From: an uncultured Erysipelotrichaceae bacterium
GTDB lineage: Bacteria > Bacillota_I > Bacilli_A > RFN20 > CAG-826
DNA length: 17,023 bases
Assembly: GCA_902800255.1 (NCBI GenBank)
Contig: CADCDV010000048.1
Coordinates: forward strand, 1 to 17,023
Reading direction: 5' to 3'
Within the stretch, counting starts at the first letter, position 1, and each line of letters begins with the position of its first letter. Positions 1 through 8,643 of the stretch are shown here, piece after piece. Under the pieces are notes generated by a model that was not told where the DNA came from, searched no databases, and saw only the letters and a list, made by a program, of their open reading frames with translations. The position numbers and the translations under genes are program-made.

Positions 1-839
1 ACAGGTTTCACATCGTAGTTTTTCTTCTGCGCAGCCTCCTGCTCCATTTGCTGTGTTGCAAACAAAGACCTTACAAATGCGAGCATCTTGCGAAGCATCT
101 GTCTGATGATGACCTCAAGGTGTTTGTCAGAGATGCCGATGCCTTGAGCGGCATAGACCTTCTGGATTTCCTTGATCATGTAGACCTGGACCTTCTCGAT
201 TGAGGAGACCTCAAGGAGGGCTTTAGGATTGATAGCACCTTCGGTGATCTTTCCGCCAGCTTCGATAGTGTCGCCTTTCTTGACGCGGAGACGGGAACCG
301 TAATCGGTGACGTAGGTCTTGACCTCTGGTTCATCTTGCTCGGCGGTTGTCTTGCTTAGAGACACAATCTTGACCTCGCTTCTGCCATCGCCCTTGTCGA
401 TGATCTCGCTGACGGTGCCATCGATCTCAGAGATCTTGGCTTCGCCTTTTGGATTACGGGATTCGACGAGCTCTTGGACACGTGGAAGACCTTGGGTGAT
501 ATCGGTCGTAGCCATACCACCGGTGTGGAAGACTCGCATGGTGAGCTGGGTACCAGGTTCACCGATGGACTGAGCGGCCATGATACCGACGGCCTCGCCA
601 AGTTCGACGAGGTGGCCAGTGGCCATGTTAAGACCATAACAGTGCTGGCAAACGCCATTCTTGGTCTGGCAGGTGAAGAGAGAACGGATCTCGACTTCGG
701 TGATGCCTTCTTTGACGATACGCTTGGCATCTTCCTCGGTGATGAGGGTGTTGCCTTTCACAAGGACCTCACCGGTCTTTGGAGAGATGACATCGTGCAT
801 GGCGTAACGGCCAACGAGACGGTCCTCGAGTTTGACAAG
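1..839 (-). CDS. rpoC: RNA polymerase beta' subunit, C-terminal part (second frame, off left edge)
   Basis: This is the downstream half of the beta' subunit of RNA polymerase, continuing rpoC in a different frame from the N-terminal part. Reading minus from 839 gives an open frame of 279 codons to the window edge. It begins LVKLEDRLVGRYAMHDV, matching the B. subtilis segment RLEERLIGRFA. Three cysteines of the second zinc site follow (TCQTKNGVCQHCYG, about 637-678). Next comes the bridge/trigger-loop core with AVGIMAAQSIGEPGTQLTM and FHTGGMATTDITQGLPR (about 481-595). It has no start of its own and joins the upstream part only through a lesion at 839-841. Near the edge the sequence after QMLRK departs from the usual pattern and lacks the expected GDT motif. 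Identity is certain; whether the break is real is doubtful. Confidence 0.93.
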
Positions 840-3800
840 GACAATCTTCCTCACGGACGACGACGTCCTGAGCGACGTCGACGAGACGTCTAGTGAGATA
901 GCCAGAGTCAGCGGTCTTAAGAGCGGTATCGGCACCACCCTTACGGGAACCGTGGGTATTGTGGAAGTATTCGGCGATGGATAAGCCTTGGCGGTAAGAG
1001 GAGACGATTGGCATTTCGTAGACGTAGTCTTTGTGGGCGCTGCCACGAGCAGCGGCGACAAGGCCCTTCATACCTTCAAGCTGGTTGAAGTTATCGATGG
1101 AGCCACGGGAACCAGAGTCAAGCATGATGATGACTGGGTTCTGCTTCTGGTCTGGGCGGGCGACGTGTTTCTTAATGAGTTCACGGACGCCTTCGGTGCA
1201 GTTCTGCCAAAGCTCAACGACCTTCTCATGACGCTCATCCTCGGAGAGGAAGCCTTTGTCATAGGCAAGGTGGTTGATGTGGGCGACTTTCTCGCGGTAT
1301 TCCTCGACGAGCTCTTCTTTGCCACTCACTGGGGTGATGTCGCTAAGAGAGACGGTGACGGAGGAAAGGGTTGAGTATTTGAAGCCCTGATCCTTGATCT
1401 TGTCAAGGACGGCGCTGGTTTTGCTTGGATATGGTTCAAGAAGGAGCTTCTTGATGGTTTCCATAGCGCTAGAAGCATCGCTAAGTCCGCCTTGGACGTT
1501 GTTATGGGCCTCAAGGGCGTTCTTAAGGATGTAGTTGTGTTTGTTCTCGGTGTTTAAGGTACCGTTGCTATTTGAGACTTCCATCTCTTTCTCAACGAGG
1601 TCGCTGACGCGGTTGAGGAAGCTGACTGGGTTGCTCTTGTCGGTAGCCTGATACTCATCGGAGATATCCTGGAGCCTCTTGACGAAGCCATCCTCGTTCA
1701 TGTCGTACTTGTGGAAGACAAGGTCGATGATGGTGCCAAGGTCCTTCTTCTTGATTGGTTGACGAAGTGGGGTATTGGCGATGATCTCTGGGATGTTGCT
1801 TCCCATTGGGACGAACCAGGATTTGATTTCATCAAGTGAGGCGCCTGGTTTGGCGTTGATGTAGTTGAAATCATCTGGGAAGATCTCGTTGAAGATGAGC
1901 TTACCGACTGTGGTGATGAGGTATTTGCCACGGCAATAGAATGGAAGACCATATTCCTTGATGTTGTCTGGATCAGACTCTGGAGCGAAGGTCTTATGGA
2001 TTCTTTCGGCACGGATGGCGATACGGTTATGGAGGGAGATGAGTCCGCTTTCGTAAGCGTCGATGACTTCGTTGACGTGGGAGAAGACCTTGCCTTCGAG
2101 GGCAGCGAACTGCTCGTCTTTGAGGGCCTTGTCTTCGTTGATCCTCTTCTCATCCTCATCATAGATGGTGATGGAACGGAGGGTCTTGGCACGGGTAAGG
2201 AAGTCAGCTTTGCTCTCTTCCTGGGTGAGGTAGTAGTTACCAAGAATCATGTCTTGGCCAGGGATGACGATTGGTTTGCCGTCTTTTGGACCAAGGATGT
2301 TATTGGAGGCAAGCATGAGGTTAAGGGCCTCTTCTTGCGCGGCTTTTCCTAAAGGAACGTGGACAGCCATTTGGTCACCGTCGAAGTCAGCGTTGAAGCC
2401 AGGGCAGACGAGTGGGTGCAAACGGATGGCGTGGCCATCGACAAGCACAGGCTGGAAGGCTTGGATGCCTAAACGGTGAAGGGTTGGAGCACGGTTAAGG
2501 AGAACTGGGTGTTGGGAGACGATCTTCTCAACGATATCGAAGACGACAGAGTCGTAACGGTCGATGATCTTATCGGCTTGCTTGTGGGCGTTCACGTAGC
2601 CATCTTTGATGAGGTGGGCGGCAATGAACGGACGGAGAAGCTGGATGGCCATCTCTCTTGGGAGACCGCACTGGTACATCTTAAGGGATGGACCGACGGC
2701 GATGACGGAACGGCCGGAGTAGTCGACACGTTTGCCAAGGAGGTTCTGACGGAAACGGCCCTGCTTGCCTTTGAGTCCGCTAGAGAGGGACTTGAGTGGG
2801 CGGCCGTTAGGGCCAGTGACTGGCTTGTTTCTACGACCATTGTCGATAAGGGCGTCCACCGCTTCCTGAAGCATACGCTTCTCGTTCATGAGAATGACGT
2901 ATGGAGCGTTCATGTCGATGAGCTTCTTAAGACGTGTATTACGGGAGATGACACGACGATAGAGATCGTTGAGGTCGCTCGCCGCGAAACGTCCGCCATC
3001 GAGCTGAAGCATTGGGCGGAGATCCGGTGGGATGACTGGGATGACATCGAGAACCATCCATTCTGGCTTCTGTTTGGAATCACGGAAGGCCTGGATGACC
3101 TCAAGTCTCTTGGCAGCCTTCAAACGGTTCTGACCGGTTGAGGTTCTGACGATTTCGCTGACCTCGTCGAAGGTCTTATCAAGGTCGACTTCGTGGAGAA
3201 GTTTCTTGATGGCGTCGGCGCCTTCGCCGAATTCGGCACCAGTGTGCTTGCTGATGAAGGCGGCGGCTGTGAAGAAGTCGAAGGTTTCGTTTCTGTTGCT
3301 GATCTTCTCGATGAGCTCATCGGCTTTGAGAACATCGCCTGGCCACCTTTCGGTGTCGATCTTGTCTTTGAAGGACTCGATGCAGGCGACGAACTTTTCT
3401 CTTGCGGAAGTCTCGTCAAGGAAGTCTTTCTCCTTAAGGACATCGGACATCGCTGGATCGGAGCCACGTAAAACGACGTGGGCAGCGAAGTAGACGATTT
3501 CCTCTAATTGCTTAGCTGGGATGCCAAGGATAAGAGCCATACGGGATGGGATGCCTTTGAGGTACCAGATGTGGGTGCATGGGGTGGAAAGTTCGATGTG
3601 GCCGAATCTTTCACGTCTCCACTCCTTGGAGATAACCTCGACACCGCACTTCTCGCAGGTGATGCCTTGGAAACGGATTTTCTTATATTTGCCGCAATGG
3701 CATTCGTAGTCTTTGCTAGGTCCGAAGATCTTCTCGCAGAAAAGACCTCCTGGTTCTGGCTTCTGAGAACGGTAGTTGATGGTCTCTGGGCGAGTGACCT

Positions 3801-3879
3801 CACCGTGACTCCAGCTACGGATCTCTTCAGGGGAAGCAAGGCCAACTTGCATGGCCGCTAAAGCGTTGATATCAAACAT
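769..3879 (-). CDS. rpoC: RNA polymerase beta' subunit, N-terminal part (frame broken near 841)
   Basis: This is the catalytic beta' subunit of RNA polymerase, beginning MFDINALAAMQVGLASPEEI. The first zinc site has C60, C62, C75 and C78. The active-site NADFDGDQM motif places the Mg-binding aspartates at 498, 500 and 502. The reading is family-like to residue 1013 (REEDC, codon at 841-843, the first Cys of the second zinc site). The last 23 residues are out of frame and non-homologous, ending at 769. Relative to B. subtilis there is an insertion of about 85 residues at roughly 729-820, before the conserved DQGFKYST. Start: ATG at 3879 with AAGGAGG 9 nt upstream, 18 nt after the rpoB stop, so it is co-transcribed with rpoB. 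The true protein should be over 1300 residues. Confidence 0.96.
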   Translation of the reverse strand: MFDINALAAMQVGLASPEEIRSWSHGEVTRPETINYRSQKPEPGGLFCEKIFGPSKDYECHCGKYKKIRFQGITCEKCGVEVISKEWRRERFGHIELSTPCTHIWYLKGIPSRMALILGIPAKQLEEIVYFAAHVVLRGSDPAMSDVLKEKDFLDETSAREKFVACIESFKDKIDTERWPGDVLKADELIEKISNRNETFDFFTAAAFISKHTGAEFGEGADAIKKLLHEVDLDKTFDEVSEIVRTSTGQNRLKAAKRLEVIQAFRDSKQKPEWMVLDVIPVIPPDLRPMLQLDGGRFAASDLNDLYRRVISRNTRLKKLIDMNAPYVILMNEKRMLQEAVDALIDNGRRNKPVTGPNGRPLKSLSSGLKGKQGRFRQNLLGKRVDYSGRSVIAVGPSLKMYQCGLPREMAIQLLRPFIAAHLIKDGYVNAHKQADKIIDRYDSVVFDIVEKIVSQHPVLLNRAPTLHRLGIQAFQPVLVDGHAIRLHPLVCPGFNADFDGDQMAVHVPLGKAAQEEALNLMLASNNILGPKDGKPIVIPGQDMILGNYYLTQEESKADFLTRAKTLRSITIYDEDEKRINEDKALKDEQFAALEGKVFSHVNEVIDAYESGLISLHNRIAIRAERIHKTFAPESDPDNIKEYGLPFYCRGKYLITTVGKLIFNEIFPDDFNYINAKPGASLDEIKSWFVPMGSNIPEIIANTPLRQPIKKKDLGTIIDLVFHKYDMNEDGFVKRLQDISDEYQATDKSNPVSFLNRVSDLVEKEMEVSNSNGTLNTENKHNYILKNALEAHNNVQGGLSDASSAMETIKKLLLEPYPSKTSAVLDKIKDQGFKYSTLSSVTVSLSDITPVSGKEELVEEYREKVAHINHLAYDKGFLSEDERHEKVVELWQNCTEGVRELIKKHVARPDQKQNPVIIMLDSGSRGSIDNFNQLEGMKGLVAAARGSAHKDYVYEMPIVSSYRQGLSIAEYFHNTHGSRKGGADTALKTADSGYLTRRLVDVAQDVVVREEDCPCQTRGPSRWPLRHARCHLSKDR

Positions 3880-3897
3880 GTTCTGCTTTCCTCCTTA

Positions 3898-4815
3898 TTA
3901 TTCAGCGTCTCCGGCTGGGAATCTCGATGAGACGGAAAGGCCTTCTTCGAGGGCTTGCTCAGCTTCGGTTGCGCTATCTTCGATGGCCTCCACTGCCGCT
4001 TGAGTCTCTTCTTCGCCACGTGGGGAAGTGAGGTTACGGATGGCGGTGTTGACCTTACGCTCTTCAATGAGAGACTGCTTGGCAAGGGTATCCATGTCGA
4101 TCTTCTCGCCGGCGTGGTCATAGAGAGCGACTTTCATACCAAGGCCTTTGAGCTCTTTGGTGAAGACCTTGAAGGCTTCTGGCATGCCAGGGAGTGGGAG
4201 AGCGGTACGTTTGATGATGGATTCGTAGGTCTTGCGACGGCCGACTCTATCATCGGATTTGACGGTGATCATCTCTTGGAGGACGTGAGCGGCGCCATAG
4301 GCTTCGAGGGCCCAGACTTCCATTTCGCCGAAACGTTGTCCACCATTCTGGGCTTTGCCGCCTAGAGGCTGCTGGGTAACGAGGGAATATGGACCAGTCG
4401 CACGGGCGTGTAACTTATCGTCGACCATGTGGACGAGTTTGATCATGTACTGGACGCCGACGGAGATACGCTCTGGGAAGCGTTCGCCAGTCTGGCCATC
4501 ATAGAGGATGGTCTTGCCATCGCTAGAGATGCCAGCCCTCTTCATGAGGTCAGCGATTTCTTTGTTGGACAAACCGTCGAAGATCGAGGTCGCTACGCGT
4601 AAGCCAAGCTTACGGCAGGCAAGACCAAGATGGATCTCGAAGATTTGACCGATGTTCATACGGGACGGAACGCCCATAGGTGAAAGCATCAAATCGATTG
4701 GGGTGCCATCTGGAAGGAATGGCATATCCTCGACTGGGAGGATCTTGGAGATAACACCTTTGTTACCGTGACGGCCGGACATCTTGTCGCCTTCGGAGAT
4801 CTTTCTCTTCTGGAC
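3898..4815 (-). CDS. rpoB: RNA polymerase beta subunit, C-terminal part (second frame)
   Basis: This is the last 305 residues of the beta subunit, in a different frame from the N-terminal part. It opens VQKRKISEGDKMSGRHGNKG, the conserved active-site region with the lysines that contact the RNA 3' end. It continues through FLPDGTPIDLMLSPMGVPSRMNIGQ and MVDDKLHARATGPYSLVTQQ to an acidic tail ending GDAE and TAA. There is no start codon or ribosome site at the true junction; a gene finder would begin at the internal ATG at 4782. Joined to the upstream part it restores rpoB except for about 47 residues. The acidic C-terminal tail is common in Firmicutes beta subunits. Identity is certain. Confidence 0.95.
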   Translation of the reverse strand, partial: VQKRKISEGDKMSGRHGNKGVISKILPVEDMPFLPDGTPIDLMLSPMGVPSRMNIGQIFEIHLGLACRKLGLRVATSIFDGLSNKEIADLMKRAGISSDGKTILYDGQTGERFPERISVGVQYMIKLVHMVDDKLHARATGPYSLVTQQPLGGKAQNGGQRFGEMEVWALEAYGAAHVLQEMITVKSDDRVGRRKTYESIIKRTALPLPGMPEAFKVFTKELKGLGMKVALYDHAGEKIDMDTLAKQSLIEERKVNTAIRNLTSPRGEEETQAAVEAIEDSATEAEQALEEGLSVSSRFPAGDAE

Positions 4816-7550
4816 GCGAAGATGGCCATGAGAAGCTTCTCTTCTGGGGTGGATTCGCTTTGTCCTTTTGGTGTGATCTTACCAACGAGGATGTCGCCTT
4901 CTTTGACCTCGGCGCCTGGGACGACAATGCCGTCCTCATCGAGGTATTTCTTGGCGTCTTCACCGACGTTTGGAATATCGCGGGTGATATGTTCGTTGCC
5001 GAGTTTGGTCTCACGGCATTCAAGGTCATAGGCCTCGATGTGGATGGATGTGTAGGTATCATCCTTGACCATCTTCTCGGACATGATGATGGCGTCTTCG
5101 TAGTTATAACCGTGCCAGGTCATGTAAGCGATGAGGACGTTTTGGCCAAGGGCGAGTTCGCCATTCTTCATGGCTGGGCCATCAGCGATGACCTCCCCTG
5201 CTTTGATCTTGTCGCCGACCTTGACGATTGGGCACTGGTTGATGCAGGTACCCTGGTTAGAACGGTCGAACTTCTGGAGGTGGTATTCGTGGATACCGCC
5301 TTTTTCTTTGACTTTGATGGTGGCGCTGTCCATATAGGTGACTTCGCCATCTTCGCTAGCAACAACGGCTAAGCCGCTGTCTTTGGCGATCTTTCCTTCC
5401 ATGCCAGTGCCAACATAGGCGATCGATGGACGGAGAAGAGGGAGAGCCTGACGCTGCATGTTCGAGCCCATGAGAGCACGGGTAGCGTCGTCATTCTCAA
5501 GGAATGGAATACAAGCGGCAGCGACGGAAACGATTTCTTTTGGGGAAACGTCGACGTAGCTGACTTCGTCAACTGGGGTGAGACCACTATCATCATCGTG
5601 TCTAGCGATGACTTCCTCATCAAGGAATTCCTTGACGGTTTCTTTGCCTTCGCCGAAATCGATATCGACTGGATCGCCTAAACGGACGTTAGCCTGGGCG
5701 ATGAATAAGCCTCTTTCGTCGTCAGCGCTTAAGTATTCGGCTTTGTCGCTGACGTAGTAATGCATCTTGCCATCCTCGCCCTTCTTGCTCTTGACGATAC
5801 GGTATGGGGCCTGGATGAAGCCATAGCTATTGATCTTAGCGTAGGTGCTGAGGTTGTTGATAAGACCGATGTTCTGGCCTTCTGGTGTCTCAATTGGGCA
5901 GATACGGCCATAGTGAGTATAGTGAACGTCACGAACCTCCATGGACGCACGGTCTCTAGAGAGACCGCCAGGACCTAAAGCGGAGATTCTTCTCTTGTTG
6001 GTAAGCTCAGCAAGTGGGTTGGTTTGATCCATGAACTGGGAGAGCTGGGAAGAAGCGAAGAATTCGCGGATAGCGGTCGTTAATGGACGGATATTGATAA
6101 GGGTTTGTGGCTTAGCGGATTCGAGGTCGGTGATGGACATCTTCTGCTGAACCGTCTTGCTCATCTTGGTGAGACCGATTCTGAACTGGGTCTGGAGAAG
6201 CTCGCCGACGCAGCGGACACGTCTGTTACCAAGGTGGTCGATATCATCGGTCTGGCCAAGGCCATCCATGATGTTGCAGAAATAAGAGAAGCAAGCGACC
6301 ATGTCACTGATGGTGACGTGGGTGACGCCGGCAAGGTTAAGGTCGGTACCGATCATGGTGACGATGTCATCTTTCTTGCCGACTTTATCGTGCGCGTAAA
6401 CCTTAATAATATTGACGGTGCTATGGGTATCAAGCGCGGTGTTGACATTGAGGGTCTTGGTGAAATGCTTTGGGCTGTTCTCGAAGAATTCGATGTCACG
6501 GAGATGCTGGACGTCATCTTTGGTGAGGGTGTGTCCCTTGATGAATGGCTCGCCATCCTCGTTACAGACTTTTTCGCCATTGTCGTCGATGATATCCTCA
6601 GCAAGGACACGGCCTGGAAGTCTCTCGTAAAGACCGAGCTTCTGGGCGTATTTGAAACGTCCAGCGCGGCCAAGGTCGTATCTCTTTGGATCGAAGAATT
6701 TCTGCACTAAGAAATTCTCGACGCCTTCTTTGGTGACAGGCTCGCCTGGTTTGAGTTTCTGGAAGATTTCGATTAAGGCTTTGTTCGAGCTCTCGGAGGT
6801 GTCTTTGGCGAGGGTGCCTCTTAAGGCCTCGGTGTCGCCGAAGAGTTCCTTGATGGTTTCGAAATCCTTGGTGAAAACGGTGCCATCTTCCTTCTTCTCT
6901 TTTGGTCCCTGGTCTAAGCCAAGAGCCTTGAAAAGAATGGTGGCTGGCATCTTTCTCTGACGGTCGATACGAACCCACATAAGACCATGGGAGTCGGTTT
7001 CGAACTGGAGCCAGGTACCACGGGTTGGGATGATTTCGCCAGTGTACATATGGACACCTTGTTTGGTGTCGAAAGTATCGCCGAAATAAGCGCCTGGGGA
7101 TCTGACGATCTGAGAGACGATGACACGTTCTGCGCCATTAACGATGAAGGTTCCGGATTCGGTCATCATTGGGACATCGCCCATGAAGACTTCGGCACCT
7201 TCTTTGAGAGTACCGGTTTTCTTATTGAAAATACGTAATGTGACCTTAAGCTTGCTTGAATAAGTAAGGTCGTTTTCTTTGCACTCGAGTGGTCCGTATT
7301 CTGGCTCCTCGAAGCGGGAATCGACGTATTGGATTTCCGTTGTGTTAGCGTAGTTGGCGATCGGGAAGACTTCTTTGAAGACCTCATCGATGCCGCTCTT
7401 GAGGAAGAGCTTGAAGGACTCAGTCTGAATCTCAACCAAATATGGGAGTTCGAGAGAGCCGGAGATTTTTGAGAAGTCAAGACGGCCATTAAGCCTCGTT
7501 GGGTACTTCTCAAGGTAGTCTTTAACTGCGTTGTTTGCTTTTGCTGCCAT
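4689..7550 (-). CDS. rpoB: RNA polymerase beta subunit, N-terminal part (frame broken near 4817)
   Basis: This is the beta subunit of RNA polymerase, colinear with the family from MAAKANNAVKDYLEKYPTRL to KLLMAIF (codon at 4818-4820, residue 911). After that the frame goes off and ends at 4689. The rifampicin pocket is at 5976-6056 (ASSQLSQFMDQTNPLAELTN then KRRISALGP). Residue 518 is Asn where E. coli has His526, the state linked to natural rifampicin insensitivity of Mollicutes. Start: ATG at 7550 overlaps the stop of the upstream methyltransferase gene by one base (TAATG). An AAAAGGAGC ribosome site lies inside that gene's last codons, which indicates translational coupling. The conserved segment between LLMAIF and VQKRK (EKAREVRDTS...HGGGG in relatives) is missing. 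Confidence 0.96.
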   Translation of the reverse strand: MAAKANNAVKDYLEKYPTRLNGRLDFSKISGSLELPYLVEIQTESFKLFLKSGIDEVFKEVFPIANYANTTEIQYVDSRFEEPEYGPLECKENDLTYSSKLKVTLRIFNKKTGTLKEGAEVFMGDVPMMTESGTFIVNGAERVIVSQIVRSPGAYFGDTFDTKQGVHMYTGEIIPTRGTWLQFETDSHGLMWVRIDRQRKMPATILFKALGLDQGPKEKKEDGTVFTKDFETIKELFGDTEALRGTLAKDTSESSNKALIEIFQKLKPGEPVTKEGVENFLVQKFFDPKRYDLGRAGRFKYAQKLGLYERLPGRVLAEDIIDDNGEKVCNEDGEPFIKGHTLTKDDVQHLRDIEFFENSPKHFTKTLNVNTALDTHSTVNIIKVYAHDKVGKKDDIVTMIGTDLNLAGVTHVTISDMVACFSYFCNIMDGLGQTDDIDHLGNRRVRCVGELLQTQFRIGLTKMSKTVQQKMSITDLESAKPQTLINIRPLTTAIREFFASSQLSQFMDQTNPLAELTNKRRISALGPGGLSRDRASMEVRDVHYTHYGRICPIETPEGQNIGLINNLSTYAKINSYGFIQAPYRIVKSKKGEDGKMHYYVSDKAEYLSADDERGLFIAQANVRLGDPVDIDFGEGKETVKEFLDEEVIARHDDDSGLTPVDEVSYVDVSPKEIVSVAAACIPFLENDDATRALMGSNMQRQALPLLRPSIAYVGTGMEGKIAKDSGLAVVASEDGEVTYMDSATIKVKEKGGIHEYHLQKFDRSNQGTCINQCPIVKVGDKIKAGEVIADGPAMKNGELALGQNVLIAYMTWHGYNYEDAIIMSEKMVKDDTYTSIHIEAYDLECRETKLGNEHITRDIPNVGEDAKKYLDEDGIVVPGAEVKEGDILVGKITPKGQSESTPEEKLLMAIFASRRERSPKATRCPAVTVTKVLSPRSSQSRICHSFQMAPQSI

Positions 7551-8161
7551 TAAATTAGCTCCTTTTTGTCACTTGCTTTGATGACGAGATAACCTTTTTT
7601 CTTTGTAAGAACCTCTACCTTATTAAATAGGGAAAATAGATGTTCTTTCACGCTGAGGGCGCCTTGCTTGACCCTGATGACGATGATGAGAGAACCATCT
7701 TTCGTAAGATGTTCCCCTGCTTCGTCATAGATCTTGTAGGTGACCTTCTTCCCTGCCCTGATAGGAGGGTTAGAGATTATCGTGTCATAGATGGAGTTGA
7801 TGTTGAGGTAAACGTCGCTATTGACGATCTCTACCTGAGACGAAACGCCCAAGATATCGGCGTTCTTTTTGCTCAGTTCGAGGGCCCTAACATTCACATC
7901 TGCTAACGTTATGAATCTGTTAGGGTCGAGGTGGGCGAGTATTAGTCCGATTGGTCCCACTCCACACCCAAGGTCGAGAATCTTTCTCCCTAAAGAGAGA
8001 TTGGCGATGGTTTCAAGCAATATCCTAGTGCCATCGTCGAGCCCTCTTTTGCTGAAGACTCCAAGGTCGCTTTTAAGATGATAGGTTTCACCTAGGAGCG
8101 AAAACTCCATGGTGATATCTTGGTGGCCTAACTCTTCCACGTTATCGAAGTATTGGGCCAT
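7550..8161 (-). CDS. RsmC/YbxB-type class I SAM-dependent RNA methyltransferase
   Basis: This 203-residue class I methyltransferase is of the RsmC-like type (COG2813), thought to methylate a guanine in 16S rRNA. The SAM-binding motif I is ILDLGCGVGPIGL (residues 61-73). Motif II has the acidic residue in LADVNVRALEL (86-96). The catalytic NPPIRAGKK motif (131-139) is typical of the family's exocyclic-amine methyltransferases. It corresponds in position and size to B. subtilis ybxB, which also lies between rplL and rpoB. E. coli RsmC is longer because it carries an extra N-terminal domain. Start: ATG at 8161 with AAAGGAGGT 6 nt upstream. The stop overlaps the rpoB start by one base, tying this gene to RNA polymerase expression. 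The exact target base cannot be read from sequence. Confidence 0.9.
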   Translation of the reverse strand: MAQYFDNVEELGHQDITMEFSLLGETYHLKSDLGVFSKRGLDDGTRILLETIANLSLGRKILDLGCGVGPIGLILAHLDPNRFITLADVNVRALELSKKNADILGVSSQVEIVNSDVYLNINSIYDTIISNPPIRAGKKVTYKIYDEAGEHLTKDGSLIIVIRVKQGALSVKEHLFSLFNKVEVLTKKKGYLVIKASDKKELI

Positions 8162-8184
8162 GTCGCTACCTCCTTTAAAGCGCC

Positions 8185-8221
8185 AAAACCCTACCCAAAG
8201 ATGACGAGTCCTTGGGCAGGG
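8185..8221 (-). terminator. Attenuator hairpin between rplL and rsmC-rpoBC
   Basis: On the minus strand a 10-bp stem with one G-U pair (CCCTGCCCAA with TTGGGTAGGG) and a 13-nt loop is followed directly by TTTT. It lies after the rplL stop and before the methyltransferase ribosome site. The T run is short, so partial rather than full termination is likely. That would let ribosomal proteins be made in excess over RNA polymerase, as the rplL-rpoB attenuator does in E. coli. Confidence 0.75.
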
Positions 8222-8245
8222 TAGGTAAATAATTGTTTAACGAAA

Positions 8246-8629
8246 CTATTTGATTTCGATTTCGGCACCGGCGTCTTTGAGGACTTTGCCGTGGGCCTCA
8301 GCCTCGACTGGGCTGATCTTCTCTTTGATGGCGCATGGGCAAGCATCAACGAGCTTCTTGGCATCCATAAGGCCAAGACCGGTGATGGTCTGGACAGCCT
8401 TGATGACGGCGACTTTGCCGGCGGTTCCAAGTCCCTTTAAGAATAAGGAGACCTCGGATGGGCCCTTCTTGGCGGACTCTTCTTCCTCGGCAGGAGCGGC
8501 AGCGGCCACTGGGGCAGCGGCGGTGACACCGAATTCTTCCTCGACAGCTTTGACGAGGTTGCTAAGCTCAAGCGCGCTCATTTGCTTGAGGGTGTCAATG
8601 ATTTGTTCATTGGTTAACTTTTCAGCCAT
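8246..8629 (-). CDS. rplL: Ribosomal protein L7/L12 (bL12)
   Basis: This is the ribosomal stalk protein that forms dimers on L10 and recruits GTPase translation factors. The start is taken as ATG 8629 (MAEKLTNEQIIDTLKQM), with GGAGG 7 nt upstream; an in-frame upstream ATG at 8644 is just the rplJ stop overlap region and is less likely. This gives 127 residues, close to the usual 120-128. The layout is an N-terminal dimerisation helix, an Ala/Glu-rich hinge (about 43-56) and a C-terminal factor-binding domain. That domain includes VSLFLKGLGTAGKVAVIKAV and GLMDAKKLVDACP, slightly divergent from the usual KVxVIKxVR and GLGLKEAKxLV. It ends in TAG and is 14 nt downstream of rplJ. A hairpin follows. 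Confidence 0.97.
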   Translation of the reverse strand: MAEKLTNEQIIDTLKQMSALELSNLVKAVEEEFGVTAAAPVAAAAPAEEEESAKKGPSEVSLFLKGLGTAGKVAVIKAVQTITGLGLMDAKKLVDACPCAIKEKISPVEAEAHGKVLKDAGAEIEIK

Positions 8630-8643
8630 TGTTTTTTCCTCCA

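Noticed and set aside
474..893. Plus-strand open frame of 139 codons opposite rpoC, and similar plus-strand frames opposite rpoB and rpoC
   Set aside because: They are antisense shadows of strongly conserved coding frames, have no ribosome sites and give low-complexity products.
4782..4830. Split rpoB as a natural two-subunit beta (as in some lineages with divided RNA polymerase genes)
   Set aside because: There is no ribosome site or start at the junction and conserved residues are missing, so it is a lesion and not a gene split.
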